64,000 bases of DNA from Agelaius tricolor (lineage: Eukaryota; Chordata; Aves; Passeriformes; Icteridae): contig JALJCS010000010.1 in the NCBI GenBank assembly GCA_023055355.1, positions 26,179,001 to 26,243,000 of the forward strand, read 5' to 3'. Numbering within the stretch: position 1 is the stretch's first letter; the number at the start of each line of letters is the position of its first letter. Position numbers and translations under genes: made by a program. The notes beneath the pieces were generated by a model. That model had not been told where the DNA came from, searched no databases, and saw nothing but the letters and a program-made list of their open reading frames with translations. Of this stretch, positions 37,101-46,629 are shown piece after piece.

Positions 37101-38587
37101 CCAGCTGAGTAAATAAACCACACACAAAGTGAATAAAAATTTGCAATTAATCAAAAATATTAACACATAAATCACTGAAGTGATCCTTGGTGCATTTTGA
37201 TATGGAAGCTAGGCAGCAGAGTTAGTAAGTTCTCATATGAAATGAGGCCTTTGGGATAACAGTTTGTGCTTGGAAGCTTTTACACACCTGCTTTTTTCCT
37301 CTCCCTCCCCCTTTTCCACCCTCAGCTTGGGAACCAATTGGCTGACTACAGCCACATTTATCAAAGGAAGGGTGATCTCAAAAATAATTAATTTCCTGCA
37401 GATTTTGCTCCCATGTATTGATGCCTGAAGAGCTACTTGTTATTCTGACAGTGTCTCCTGACAAGGTTATGCTGACCTGCCTTAAAAGAGACCTTGCTCT
37501 CCCTGTTAACAAATCATATTTAGAATGAGATGCTGGACATGTCAGATCTGGGCTTTTAGTGGTCCAACAGGAATGCTAAATGTGCTGCTTCATCATTAAC
37601 TCATGACTGCAAAATGGGAATGGAGATATTATGTTATTTCAGCTAATCAAGTGCTGAAGCTTCCAAACGCCAGAAGCTTGGGCCAAACCATAAGGATGAA
37701 AAATACACATAATCAATAGGTATCTGGAAGATTAATCAGAAAGCATGAAGTCCTTAAATTCATTTGGTACCCAGCAACCCAGCTCTTGCCAAAGAAAATA
37801 CAATTTAGAGCGTGCCTGAATTAAAGAGGAAATTTGAGAAAATAACCTTATGAAAGTACCCTAGAAACCAAAATAGAGGCATTTATTTTTACAAAATTAT
37901 CACATCTGCTTCTGAGTTTCAATTGTGTCCTTTTTTTTTTTTTAATCCAGATCATAAGTGTTATTTTCACAAATATTCTTGGGTATTTTTATTAGACTTA
38001 GAAGATGGTCTTTGCTTAAAAGCAATGGAGCAACTGAAATGACTTTTCAACTATCAAACAATTTCTGCTCACCATTGCAAATCTAATCCAGATGAGCACA
38101 GCCAAAAGGCTGATGGATTGTCCAAATACCTTGATTTGAGTGTTTTTTCCAGTTTCTGGTCAAATATCAATACCGGAAAAAATTAAGCAGCACAATCAAC
38201 ATTAATTGCCATACTAAAGTGGTTACTTGTGTGTAATAGATATGTGTATTGATGTATCATCTTGGGAGCCAGGAATAAGGCATGTCTTGCTTGGGAAATG
38301 TGGAGGAAGCTTGATTGCTACTGATGCTTTTCCCGATCAATTGCTAAATTGGGAAGGGTTGGAGTTGTTGCTTTTAAGCAATAAAGTTAATAAGCATGGC
38401 TGGTCCATTCAAAAGGAGCCTCACATCATTTCCTCAATCTATGCTGAGGTAACTGAAGAAAAATGACTGACTGTCAGAGATGACAGATTGTCCCAGATTG
38501 CCTCACCAGAGTTTATCAGAGCTTCATTATGTCTAGGCCAATTTTTTAGGATGCTGTCAATAGCTGGAAATATTTGGATAATGCAAC

Positions 38588-38604
38588 TTTTTTTTTTTTT
38601 TTTT
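38588..38604. repeat. T17 homopolymer
   Basis: Seventeen consecutive T are followed by AATAAA on the + strand. Read on the minus strand this is a poly(A) run, but no retroposed sequence is recognisable next to it. Confidence 0.9.
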
Positions 38605-39049
38605 AATAAATTGCCCCACAATTATGTTAGCCTTTTGTGCTTTCACATCCATGTTCAGTTTTGGTTTTGCAGACCATTATTACTCATTATTTTTAATTCC
38701 CTGGATTTGCATTTATGGTTTCCTGAAAAGTAATTTATTGGAATTTATTCCAGGCAGCTGAAGACTGTAGTATGAATATATTCAGCTGAAGACCTTCAGC
38801 AAGGCAGGCTCCTTAAACAAGCACAGCATGGCAGATGGTCCCTGTCCTGAAGAGGTTACACTCTAAATAGTTTTCTTATCTCACTCTTCTTTCTTTGAGA
38901 TATTAGTACCTTATTAGAATCTGGCTACCTGTTTGTGCAGGGTAAGTGCTCTCTAAGGCACCCTCTCTGCAGCAAGCTCTGCAACTGAAAGTAGAAATGA
39001 TGAGCAGGCAGCTTTCTGTCTTGCAACAGTTTAAACACCGTTAAATAAT

Positions 39050-39558
39050 AGTTCAATACCTTGAGTATTGTGTCCAGTTCTGGCCCCTCAGTCTAGGAGG
39101 GACATTGAGATGCTTGGAGAGCAAAGGAGAGCAACGAGGCTGGTGAGGGGCTGGGAACACAAGCCCTATGAAGAACGACTGAGGGAGCTGGGGTTGTTCA
39201 GCCTGGAGAAAAGGAGACTCAGAGGTGACCTTATCACTCTCTTCAGCTTCCTGAAGGGTGGCTGTGGTGAGCTGGGGGTTGGTCTCTTTCTCTGGGCAAG
39301 AACAGACAGAACAAGAGGACACAGTCTCAAGCTGCGCCAAGGGAGATACAGGCTGGAATTATGGAGGAAGTTTTTCACAGAAAGAGTGGTCAAATACTGG
39401 AAACATCTACCCAGGGAGGTGGTGGAGTCACCATCCCTCAATGTGTTTAAAAAAAGACTGGATGTGGCACTTGGTGCCATGATCTAGTTGAGGTGTTAGA
39501 ACATGGGTTGGACTCGATGATCTTAAAGGTCTCTTCCAACCTAGAAATTCTGTGATTC
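39050..39558 (+). mobile_element. CR1 LINE, 5'-truncated 3' end
   Basis: This is a classic avian CR1 insertion. The segment encodes the C-terminal part of the CR1 reverse-transcriptase polyprotein, with [60 protein letters not shown] and [22 protein letters not shown] motifs in order. A stop follows at 39485-39487. About 70 bp of 3' untranslated tail then ends in the characteristic TTGGACTCGATGATCTTAAAGG-like block and the ATTCTGTGATTC terminus. One base appears to be missing near 39084: the frame reading EYCVQFW upstream shifts to APQSRRDIE downstream. The coding region is otherwise open for more than 130 codons, so the copy is much less decayed than the others here. It is 5'-truncated and cannot move by itself. 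Confidence 0.93.
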
Positions 39559-40283
39559 AGGTGCTAATTTTCTGCAGAAAATCAGAGCAATGTGGAGTTA
39601 TCACTGTGCCGGGGGAATCAAATTGTGTAGATGAGACTAAAGACCCACAGATCTTGTAGATAGTACCATTTATCACATTAAAGAAAAAAATTGCAAGTAG
39701 AGTTATTTCTTCAAGAATGTCACCAACACTCTTGAAATAGAGTTGGATTTTCTCAAAATGATAAATACTGCCCATTTGTATGTTTCCTGCACTACAATTG
39801 AAAACGGACATCCACCTTTGCACTTTTATATTTCATACAGGAGTTTACATGCCTGTATGATGAAAGAAGTAGGGAAATTGTCTTTCTAATAAAAAGCATT
39901 GTTTGGAATTTTGTATTATTGGTGTAAGAATGATTGCATGTTGATGTGTTTTGAACATAAGTATTCTGTGATTATTCTTCTTCCTTTCCTCCCTTTCCAT
40001 CCCTCTTTCCCATCAGTTTCATACTTGAAAATGTACTAAGCTTGTTGGAAATTTGGTCTAGTTACAAGGATTGTGGATAGAGCTGGTAGTGAATAACTGC
40101 TTGTTCCAGGGAAAGAATCAGAAAGCATTCCCAGCCTGGGAATAGTCCTCAGGATCAGTGACCATGACTGTGTCCACCAGAAAAATTTGGGGAATCATTG
40201 CCATTTCTTCTTCTACTGAAAACCTGCTTGAAGTCTCCAGAGGCAGTACAGTGGGATTTTGGGGTGTTTTGGAGCATTTTTTT

Positions 40284-40297
40284 ACACACACACACAC
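40284..40297. repeat. (AC)7 microsatellite
   Basis: A short perfect AC dinucleotide run. It may be length-polymorphic. Confidence 0.85.
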
Positions 40298-42406
40298 TTA
40301 GGCATCATGTGCTGATGGGAGTGGGTGGCAGTACTGCCTGCTCCCTGCACTGCTTCTCTGCACCTCACAGGCCTGGAGAGGCTGCAAACCTTCAGCAGAC
40401 AGACTCCAGCCTGTATTGACATTTCTTGGTTCCCTACCTGGAATATCTGTTCTAATGCAGGCTAAACTTCTAGTCATGGTAGTATATAATCAAGGGTGCC
40501 AGGGTATCACACTGCCTTAGCTCTACAGCTAAGTTGCATCTGTTTGTGTCTAAGACTTCAGGTTCATAAACAGAAGATTTCAGTCTTTTAGGACATTCCT
40601 GTTCTGCTTACTGAAACAGGTTTTATCAATAAGTATTAACTTACTGTTTTACATCAAATTAGGTAAGTTGGCAGGTTGGCAATGGTGAGGGGAGTTGGAA
40701 TGAAGCTGATATTCTCTGTGCCTTGCTGTGGTTGCAATGGATGGTGGTGGTGTATTTATTTATTTATATCAGAAAAGACAGATTGCACTTAGCTGTTACG
40801 TGTCCTCTCTTGGGGCTCTCCACGTGTCTGTATGGCTCCTGCATCTCTTTGTCAAGTGTTTGAAGAAATCCTTGGGAAAGTGTGTTCAGGATAACAGGGA
40901 TCAGTGATTTGGCAGAAGTTCCTGAAGTATCCTCTAAAGCTTTGCAAGAAAAAAAGGAAAAATAACACAAAACACAAACCCCTTTCTATTCATTGCTTTC
41001 TGATTTGCTTCCTTGTCTCAACACTTGTTCCAAAAGGCAAGAGGTGGTAGCACCCCCAACAAAGCTTCTTTTACAGCCTTTTCTTTGGCATTAGTTATGA
41101 AAGGATCAGATGTCTGACCTTTCAGCAGTAGGTAAAAGGAGAATAAAAATATCTGTATTCCTGACAGTGTTTGGAAGTGCCTGGTCTCCCTTGTTTTCCT
41201 TTGCACTGGCTGTTGTATGCAGTGTGCTCTGGATGTGCCAGTAATATTAAGGCAGAGGACCAAGCTTGTTGTCTCTGAGTGCTCCTGTCTGGAACTATGT
41301 TGAGACTGTTCAAGTTAGCAAACTCTCCAAATACATCCATCCAGTGTGCCTCCTTTGAAGTATATTCCTGTCCTTGTTCCAGCCCAGAAATCTAGTTATA
41401 AGCTTTATAGAACTGTTTTCCACTGAATATGTAGGAGATGGATCTTATTATCAGAAAGCTTGTTTTAAGATGTTAAAGAGGTAGAATGCAGTGAAAATCC
41501 TCCTGTGTGTTTGTGCACTGGGAATATTTCTTTGGAGTCTTAACAGTTTTACAATTTCTATATTATACCCGAACCACTTTTTCTGAGGATTAATACTACT
41601 GTGTCCCTTGAAAAGTTATGCTAAAAGCTGCACAGACTTGACTTGACATGTCCTTTTATTCTGTCTCCTCTCTCCTTGTGAGGAAAAAGAAGAGATGTGT
41701 TTGCAAGGGAATGCTGTGGTGTTGTTGGGCCCCATGCATTGCCAGTGACCAGGCCAGATAGCTGCCTTGGACTTCTGAGAAGGGAGGAGCACGGGCTGGG
41801 GGAAAAGTCTGACTGCTGATTGAAAAAGGTCCTGCAGCATTTGGAAGATCAGTCGTGAGGAAAAAGGGCCCCAATGATAACAGTGCACATGCTGAGTCAC
41901 AAGGACCTTCCTGACAAGGAGTAATTGCGAGGCATTTTCTGGACATGACACTTTTCTGGAAGTTCAACTTTTTAAAGGGCCTCTAAAAATGAAGGCACCC
42001 AAATTTAAAAGTGGTGGTAATGCTAAGGCACAGGACCCTGCTTGTTGACTTTGGCTGGGTTGAAAGCAGAATACACTGTATGTACGCATAAAGAGCTTCT
42101 ACACAGATGTGTTTGATTCTGTTACCAATTGTGTGAAAGTATGTATGCTTTTTAGTGAATATTTGAATTACACGTGTTTGGAAAATTAGAGATTAAACTG
42201 TAATCTAGACACTTGCATTTCATGTAAATTACATTATAGCCAATTTAATATGACCTTTCTTATAGCCTTTACACTGTACTATCTCTTGTCTTTTATGTTA
42301 ATCATTCCTTGCTTTGCTCTGAAGCACCAAACACCAGCAACAAAAGCCAAGTGTCACTGTGGCTGCCCACAATATTAATTATCATGATGTGCTTTTATTC
42401 TTGCAG

Positions 42407-42599
42407 TGAAGATGTTTGCAAACGAGGATTCACTGTTATTATCGATATGCGGGGATCCAAATGGGATTTGATCAAGCCTCTCCTAAAAACCCTTCAAGAA
42501 GCCTTTCCTGCTGAGATTCATGTTGCCCTGATTATAAAACCTGATAATTTTTGGCAGAAGCAGAAAACAAACTTCGGCAGTTCCAAGTTCATCTTTGAG
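42407..42599 (+). CDS. KALRN: KALRN internal coding exon (probably coding exon 4), core of SEC14 domain
   Basis: This 193-nt exon supplies the T that completes the serine begun in the previous exon, then 64 full codons starting EDVCKRGFTVIIDMRGSKWD and ending TNFGSSKFIFE. This is the central SEC14/CRAL-TRIO segment, including the conserved HVALIIKPDNFWQKQ core strand and loop. KTLQEAFPAEIHVAL agrees with kalirin, whereas TRIO carries a different sequence after LQE. Acceptor TATTCTTGCAG and donor GAG|GTGAGA are canonical. Phase is 2-0. The frame stays open through the donor to a stop at 42614, which is not the real protein end. Confidence 0.98.
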
Positions 42600-43189
42600 G
42601 TGAGAGCCATGTAGAAATTAATTGTAAAGCATAATTTCTGATAAGAACTTTTCTTCAGGTAAAAACCCCCTGTGACTGAAAGCAAAAAATACATCTGAGT
42701 GCAGGAGGGGGCTGATGCCCTGGCATCAGGTTGTTTTCTGAGCACACTGTTGAAATGAGTTGCATATTACATCCCAGAGGTTCACATAGTTAATTTTGCT
42801 GAGAGGTTTTTTTTGGTGGTATTTATTTTTCGTGATGTTGCATTAAGTCTTTCCTTTGTTTCTCATAGGAAAAAAACCTCAAAAAAACCGCAACACCAAA
42901 TCCATCAAAATAATAAAGATACAGTTTTCTAGGTGCAAATGTATGAGTTTGTTAGTTTACCTCTATCCATCTTCCACTAGTGGTTTTTTTTTTTTGGAAA
43001 AGACATTTGCTAAATTTTCACCTCTTTCATTTAATTTAAATTTATAGTTCAGAGATAGCATTAACAACTTGTGTGAATGATAAGGTGCCTCAGGCATGTC
43101 CTTTGAGAAGTAACCAGTATATAACTGCATAATTAAGGTGAATTTACTAGCTTTGTTGTTGATGAAGACAAACCAGCTGTCTTCTCTGT

Positions 43190-43260
43190 AGCACTTCAGT
43201 TTTCTGTGAATTTCAGCTTCTTGCCCAAAAAGAAGCTGAAATTCAGGTGCACGAAGTGCT
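43190..43260. other. Hairpin: 15-bp perfect stem, 7-nt loop, plus outer 8-bp stem
   Basis: GAATTTCAGCTTCTT at 43208-43222 is perfectly complementary to AAGAAGCTGAAATTC at 43230-43244 around the 7-nt loop 43223-43229. Outside it, AGCACTTC at 43190-43197 pairs with GAAGTGCT at 43253-43260 across an internal loop of 10 and 8 nt. The total of about 71 nt has the size of a pre-miRNA hairpin, but the large internal loop is atypical. It could equally be a remnant of an inverted-repeat element. Both strands fold equally well. Confidence 0.6.
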
Positions 43261-43439
43261 CATACATCAATCATGCCATGCCATTACTTAGTCAATGTAT
43301 TGTTTTTTAATAATTCACTGAGAAACACTTATATTGTTGGCTGTTTTACCAATCCATTAATTCAGAGAGACACAGAGGTTTTGCATCTCTGGAAGGCAGA
43401 AGAGAATTTGGTTATAGCTCTTAACATTTACTGCAATGG

Positions 43440-43469
43440 AAGACTGTATTTAAGAAGACTGTATTTAAG
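43440..43469. repeat. 15-bp tandem duplication
   Basis: AAGACTGTATTTAAG occurs twice with no spacer (43440-43454 and 43455-43469). It is followed by a further partial copy ending TATTTAAG. Confidence 0.9.
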
Positions 43470-44075
43470 TATATATTTAAGTTCTGTTGAAGTCAGTGTG
43501 ATATAAATGTGTCCTTATCTTCAACCTGTTCTTGCAAGGACCCTTGAATTGCTCTGTGGAATTAGATCAGTGTTACTCATTAACACAATTTTTCATTGTT
43601 ATCACATTTTAAATGCTTGTAAATTTTTACCCCTGTTTCACAAAATCCAGTCAACTCATAAATTTTGCTTTGATTAAATAAGTCTTTACACTCCTTGGTA
43701 CCTTTGAGGACAGATAAAGTAATAGAGTTCAAGTATGTATTTTTAAAAGATTTGTTTGATTTTAAAATTAATAAATACCTTCTGGAGGCTTGACATATAT
43801 TTTATTATGTGGAGTTGTTGTGATGATAGCAAAGAGTAAACTGTGATCAAGTTATGCTTCATGTTTACAGCTCTGAGTCTGTATTGTTTAAAAACCTCTG
43901 GATTCATTTGCTGGAATGCATTAAGGGTATTTTCATTTTGTGTGTGTTATCAGTGCCTTTGAGCCTTAGTCTGTCTGCAGGGCTGTTCACAGAGGTGTCC
44001 AATGGCTCACAAATTTTTGGGCTGGAGGAGGAGAGTCAGTGCTTTCACTATGTATTGGACCACCTGCAGACACTC

Positions 44076-44102
44076 AGAATCACAGAATGGTTTGAGTCCT
44101 TC
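44076..44102 (-). mobile_element. Short CR1 3' tail fragment
   Basis: On the minus strand the sequence reads like the CR1 terminus, with the AAACCATTCTGTGATTCT ending typical of avian CR1. Only about 27 bp are convincingly related, so this would be an extremely 5'-truncated or eroded copy. Chance similarity is possible. Confidence 0.5.
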
Positions 44103-46116
44103 AATTCCATGATTCAAACAAAGATTTCCTGAGCTGTGGTCCACCCTGCAATATACACACCACAGTCAAGGAACTTCTATTGAAAGGATTCTTTTAAGGC
44201 CAGGTTTCTCTTTTGAGCTAAAGGGAGCATTATGTGTGTGCCAGGGCACTGTGGGACCCTTAGTGGACTCTGATGAGCTGGATTTTGGGGAGTGAAATTC
44301 TGGCAGTGTTTCTGTGTCACAGTCCAGAGTGAAGCATGTACATAGATCTTCACCCAGAGAGAGAAAGAAAAGTGCTTGTTTGATGTATGTGGATTCCAAA
44401 GTTTTCTGTCACTTTGAGAAATGGACCAGGCAGCTTATTTAGCATTAATTCAGAGGTGCCTTCAAGACTATTTTCCTTCTCCTGCAGAAGGAGGCTAAAC
44501 AGTGGACGGCACTTAGAAAATTGATTTCAAAAAGAAGGATGAGCAATGCCTAGGAAACCGTATGCACCTACCTGCCTCACTAAAACTGTTTTCATTAGAG
44601 TTTGAAGAACTACATAAAAAATCAAACCTGAATAAAGAAAATTTCTCCTGAATTTGAGAAATGAAAAGCCTTTCTACTGTCTCATAATGTCAAATTCTCT
44701 GCATGATTAGAGTAATGTTTCCATTAGCCTGACAGACTGCAGGGGGATGCCCTAGTGTTAGCCATGAAGAGAAGTATTTCCCTGACAGGCAGTTAAACTC
44801 TAAACTGAATTATCTTCGAGGTTTCAGTGTCCAGGTCAGGAGGTATAAAAATTTGAAAATGCTCTGAAGCAGCATACTTACCTTCCCAATGTTTGTTTGG
44901 TCCTCCCACTGTCCTCCTTTTTCCTCAAAGCAAGGAATATTGCAAGAACATTTTAAAATAATCTTTCTCCTGAAATTAAGTTCAATACAGTCTCAATTTT
45001 AATACATTGCAGAATGCCTGATATTTTTGGATGGATACAAATTGGAAGAAAAAGCCTATTGTTAACCTTTAACCAGTGGATAGCCTACTATTTTGGACAT
45101 AATTTAGGATTATGGTCAGGATTATACATGTTTTTCTTTGTAGATGTCTTCTACAAGAGTTCTGTGATTATTGGGTGCCTCCATTTCTGAAGAGCACAAG
45201 CTCTGACTTTCTTTAGAGGCCTGATCTTTAGGGGATAGATGTGCAGTCACTGATGAAGAGAAAAGCCTTTAAGGGCTGCCAGCTTGGGCGTTAACATGAG
45301 AGCACTGAAAATCTCTAGTTACATATGAAACCCTATGCTCCTAATTTCAGAAAGTATTTTGTCTAAAACTAATGGGAAAATCTATCAGTTGCTGTGTCCT
45401 TAAACTGTAATCTGCTTTCCAGACACCCAGTGCTTTTCTCCATCACCAGTTACAGAGTCTGAATGAATTAAAACCATTTCTCATTGATCGTGTATGATTC
45501 GTGAGCAGTACTTTCTATTGGCAATAAATTCTAGTTGTTAATACTTCAATGACATTTCACTTGCACATTGATTTTAGCTTAATTACATTAGAAATTGCTA
45601 ATATGAAAGAGTGGCAAAAAGTCAACTGGAATAATTTGGAATAAGAAACCCAACTGTTAAGGCAATTTGCAATACCTGCTTCAGTTCATATACATGAAAC
45701 TTTTGCTTCTGTGTAGCTGCTGCTAGCTGGGGTGTAACACAAGAAGCAGAGTGCCTGCAATGCCCTGTACCCATTTAGTGAACAACCATGTCCAGATATC
45801 CAAAAGCTGCAGTAAGAAGTCTTCAGTGTCCAACTGGGCTGATGAAATCTCTGGCAGAAGCATTTTCACTACATGTTTTTGATAGTCAGGCCAGATCTTT
45901 TAATGAGTGACTAAATAAATAAATATATGCCATTAGAAGCAAAATTTTCTGTCCAATTAATGTATTAAAATTAAACACAGGCCTTGACATCCTTTACAAT
46001 GTTCCTTCAATTATGGATTGATGAGGAAAATACTTGCTCCATGCTGTTTGTGGGTTGTGCTGTTAATTCTGATTGGATGGTCCCTGATTTAAATGCTGTC
46101 CTTTTCCCTTCCTTAG

Positions 46117-46629
46117 ACAAGTATGGTGTCTGTGGAAGGCCTGGCAAAGCTTGTGGATCCTTCTCAACTGACAGATGAGTTTGAAGGGTCCTTGGATTAC
46201 AACCACGATGAATGGATAGAGCTGCGTGTCTCCTTGGAAGAGTTTTTCAACAGTGCCATCCATTTATTATCGAGGCTGGAGGATCTCCAGGAAATGTTGG
46301 CTAGGAAAGAGTTTCCAGTTGACGTTGAGGGCTCAAGAAGGCTGATTGATGAGCACACACAGCTTAAGAAAAAAGTGATTAAAGCTCCTGTGGAAGAACT
46401 GGATCGTGAGGGCCAGAGGTTATTACAATGCATAAGGTCCAGTGATGGTTTTTCTGGTAGGAACTGCATTCCTGGAAGTGCAGATTTTCAAAGTCTTGTG
46501 CCAAAGATCACCAGCCTTTTAGACAAGCTGCATTCTACCCGGCAACACTTGCATCAGATGTGGCATGTCCGCAAGTTGAAACTGGACCAGTGCTTTCAAC
46601 TCCGGCTTTTTGAGCAAGATGCAGAGAAG
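46117..46629 (+). CDS. KALRN: KALRN internal coding exon (probably coding exon 5), end of SEC14 and start of spectrin-repeat region
   Basis: This 513-nt exon encodes 171 residues in phase 0-0. About the first 30 (TSMVSVEGLAKLVDPSQL onward) complete the SEC14 domain. The rest enters the spectrin-like helical repeats that mediate partner binding in kalirin, with SLEEFFNSAIHLLSRLEDLQ, EFPVDVEGSRRLIDEHTQ, VPKITSLLDKLHSTRQHLHQ and the terminal LDQCFQLRLFEQDAEK. FPVDVEGSRRLIDEH and GFSGRNCIPGSADFQ are kalirin-type rather than TRIO-type sequence. Acceptor CCTTCCTTAG and donor AAG|GTAGGG fit. The frame runs on past the donor to a stop at 46710. Because the exon is phase-symmetric, skipping it would stay in frame. 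The following exon was not found before the window end. Confidence 0.98.

Larger units (their letters stand above)
17502..42406 (+). other. KALRN: KALRN intron, 24.9 kb
   Basis: The intron runs from GTAAAG at 17502 to the TTCTTGCAG acceptor ending at 42406. It contains a degraded CR1 at about 19545-19790, another at about 22745-23090 and a well preserved CR1 3' end at 39050-39558. It also has homopolymer tracts (33614-33636, 38588-38604), a trinucleotide run (20871-20888), a CA run (40284-40297) and a 19-bp duplication (34122-34160). A pair of diverged similar segments lies at 28345-28390 and 28713-28758. Roughly 23.6-24.2 kb and 29-31 kb are AT-rich, with nothing I can name. Open frames here, including the 184-codon one at 17809-18363, lack any recognisable domain. 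Confidence 0.85.
42600..46116 (+). other. KALRN: KALRN intron, 3.5 kb
   Basis: This is the shortest complete intron in the window, from GTGAGA at 42600 to CTTCCTTAG ending at 46116. It contains a strong hairpin at 43190-43260, a 15-bp tandem duplication at 43440-43469 and a short CR1 3' tail on the minus strand near 44076-44102. The frames I checked, such as 43854-44132, have no recognisable protein features. Confidence 0.88.

Noticed and set aside
38588..38610. T17 followed by AATAAA as a retroposon tail or polyadenylation site
   Set aside because: No retroposed body is recognisable on either strand and the AATAAA is within AT-rich intron, so there is no support for transcript termination.
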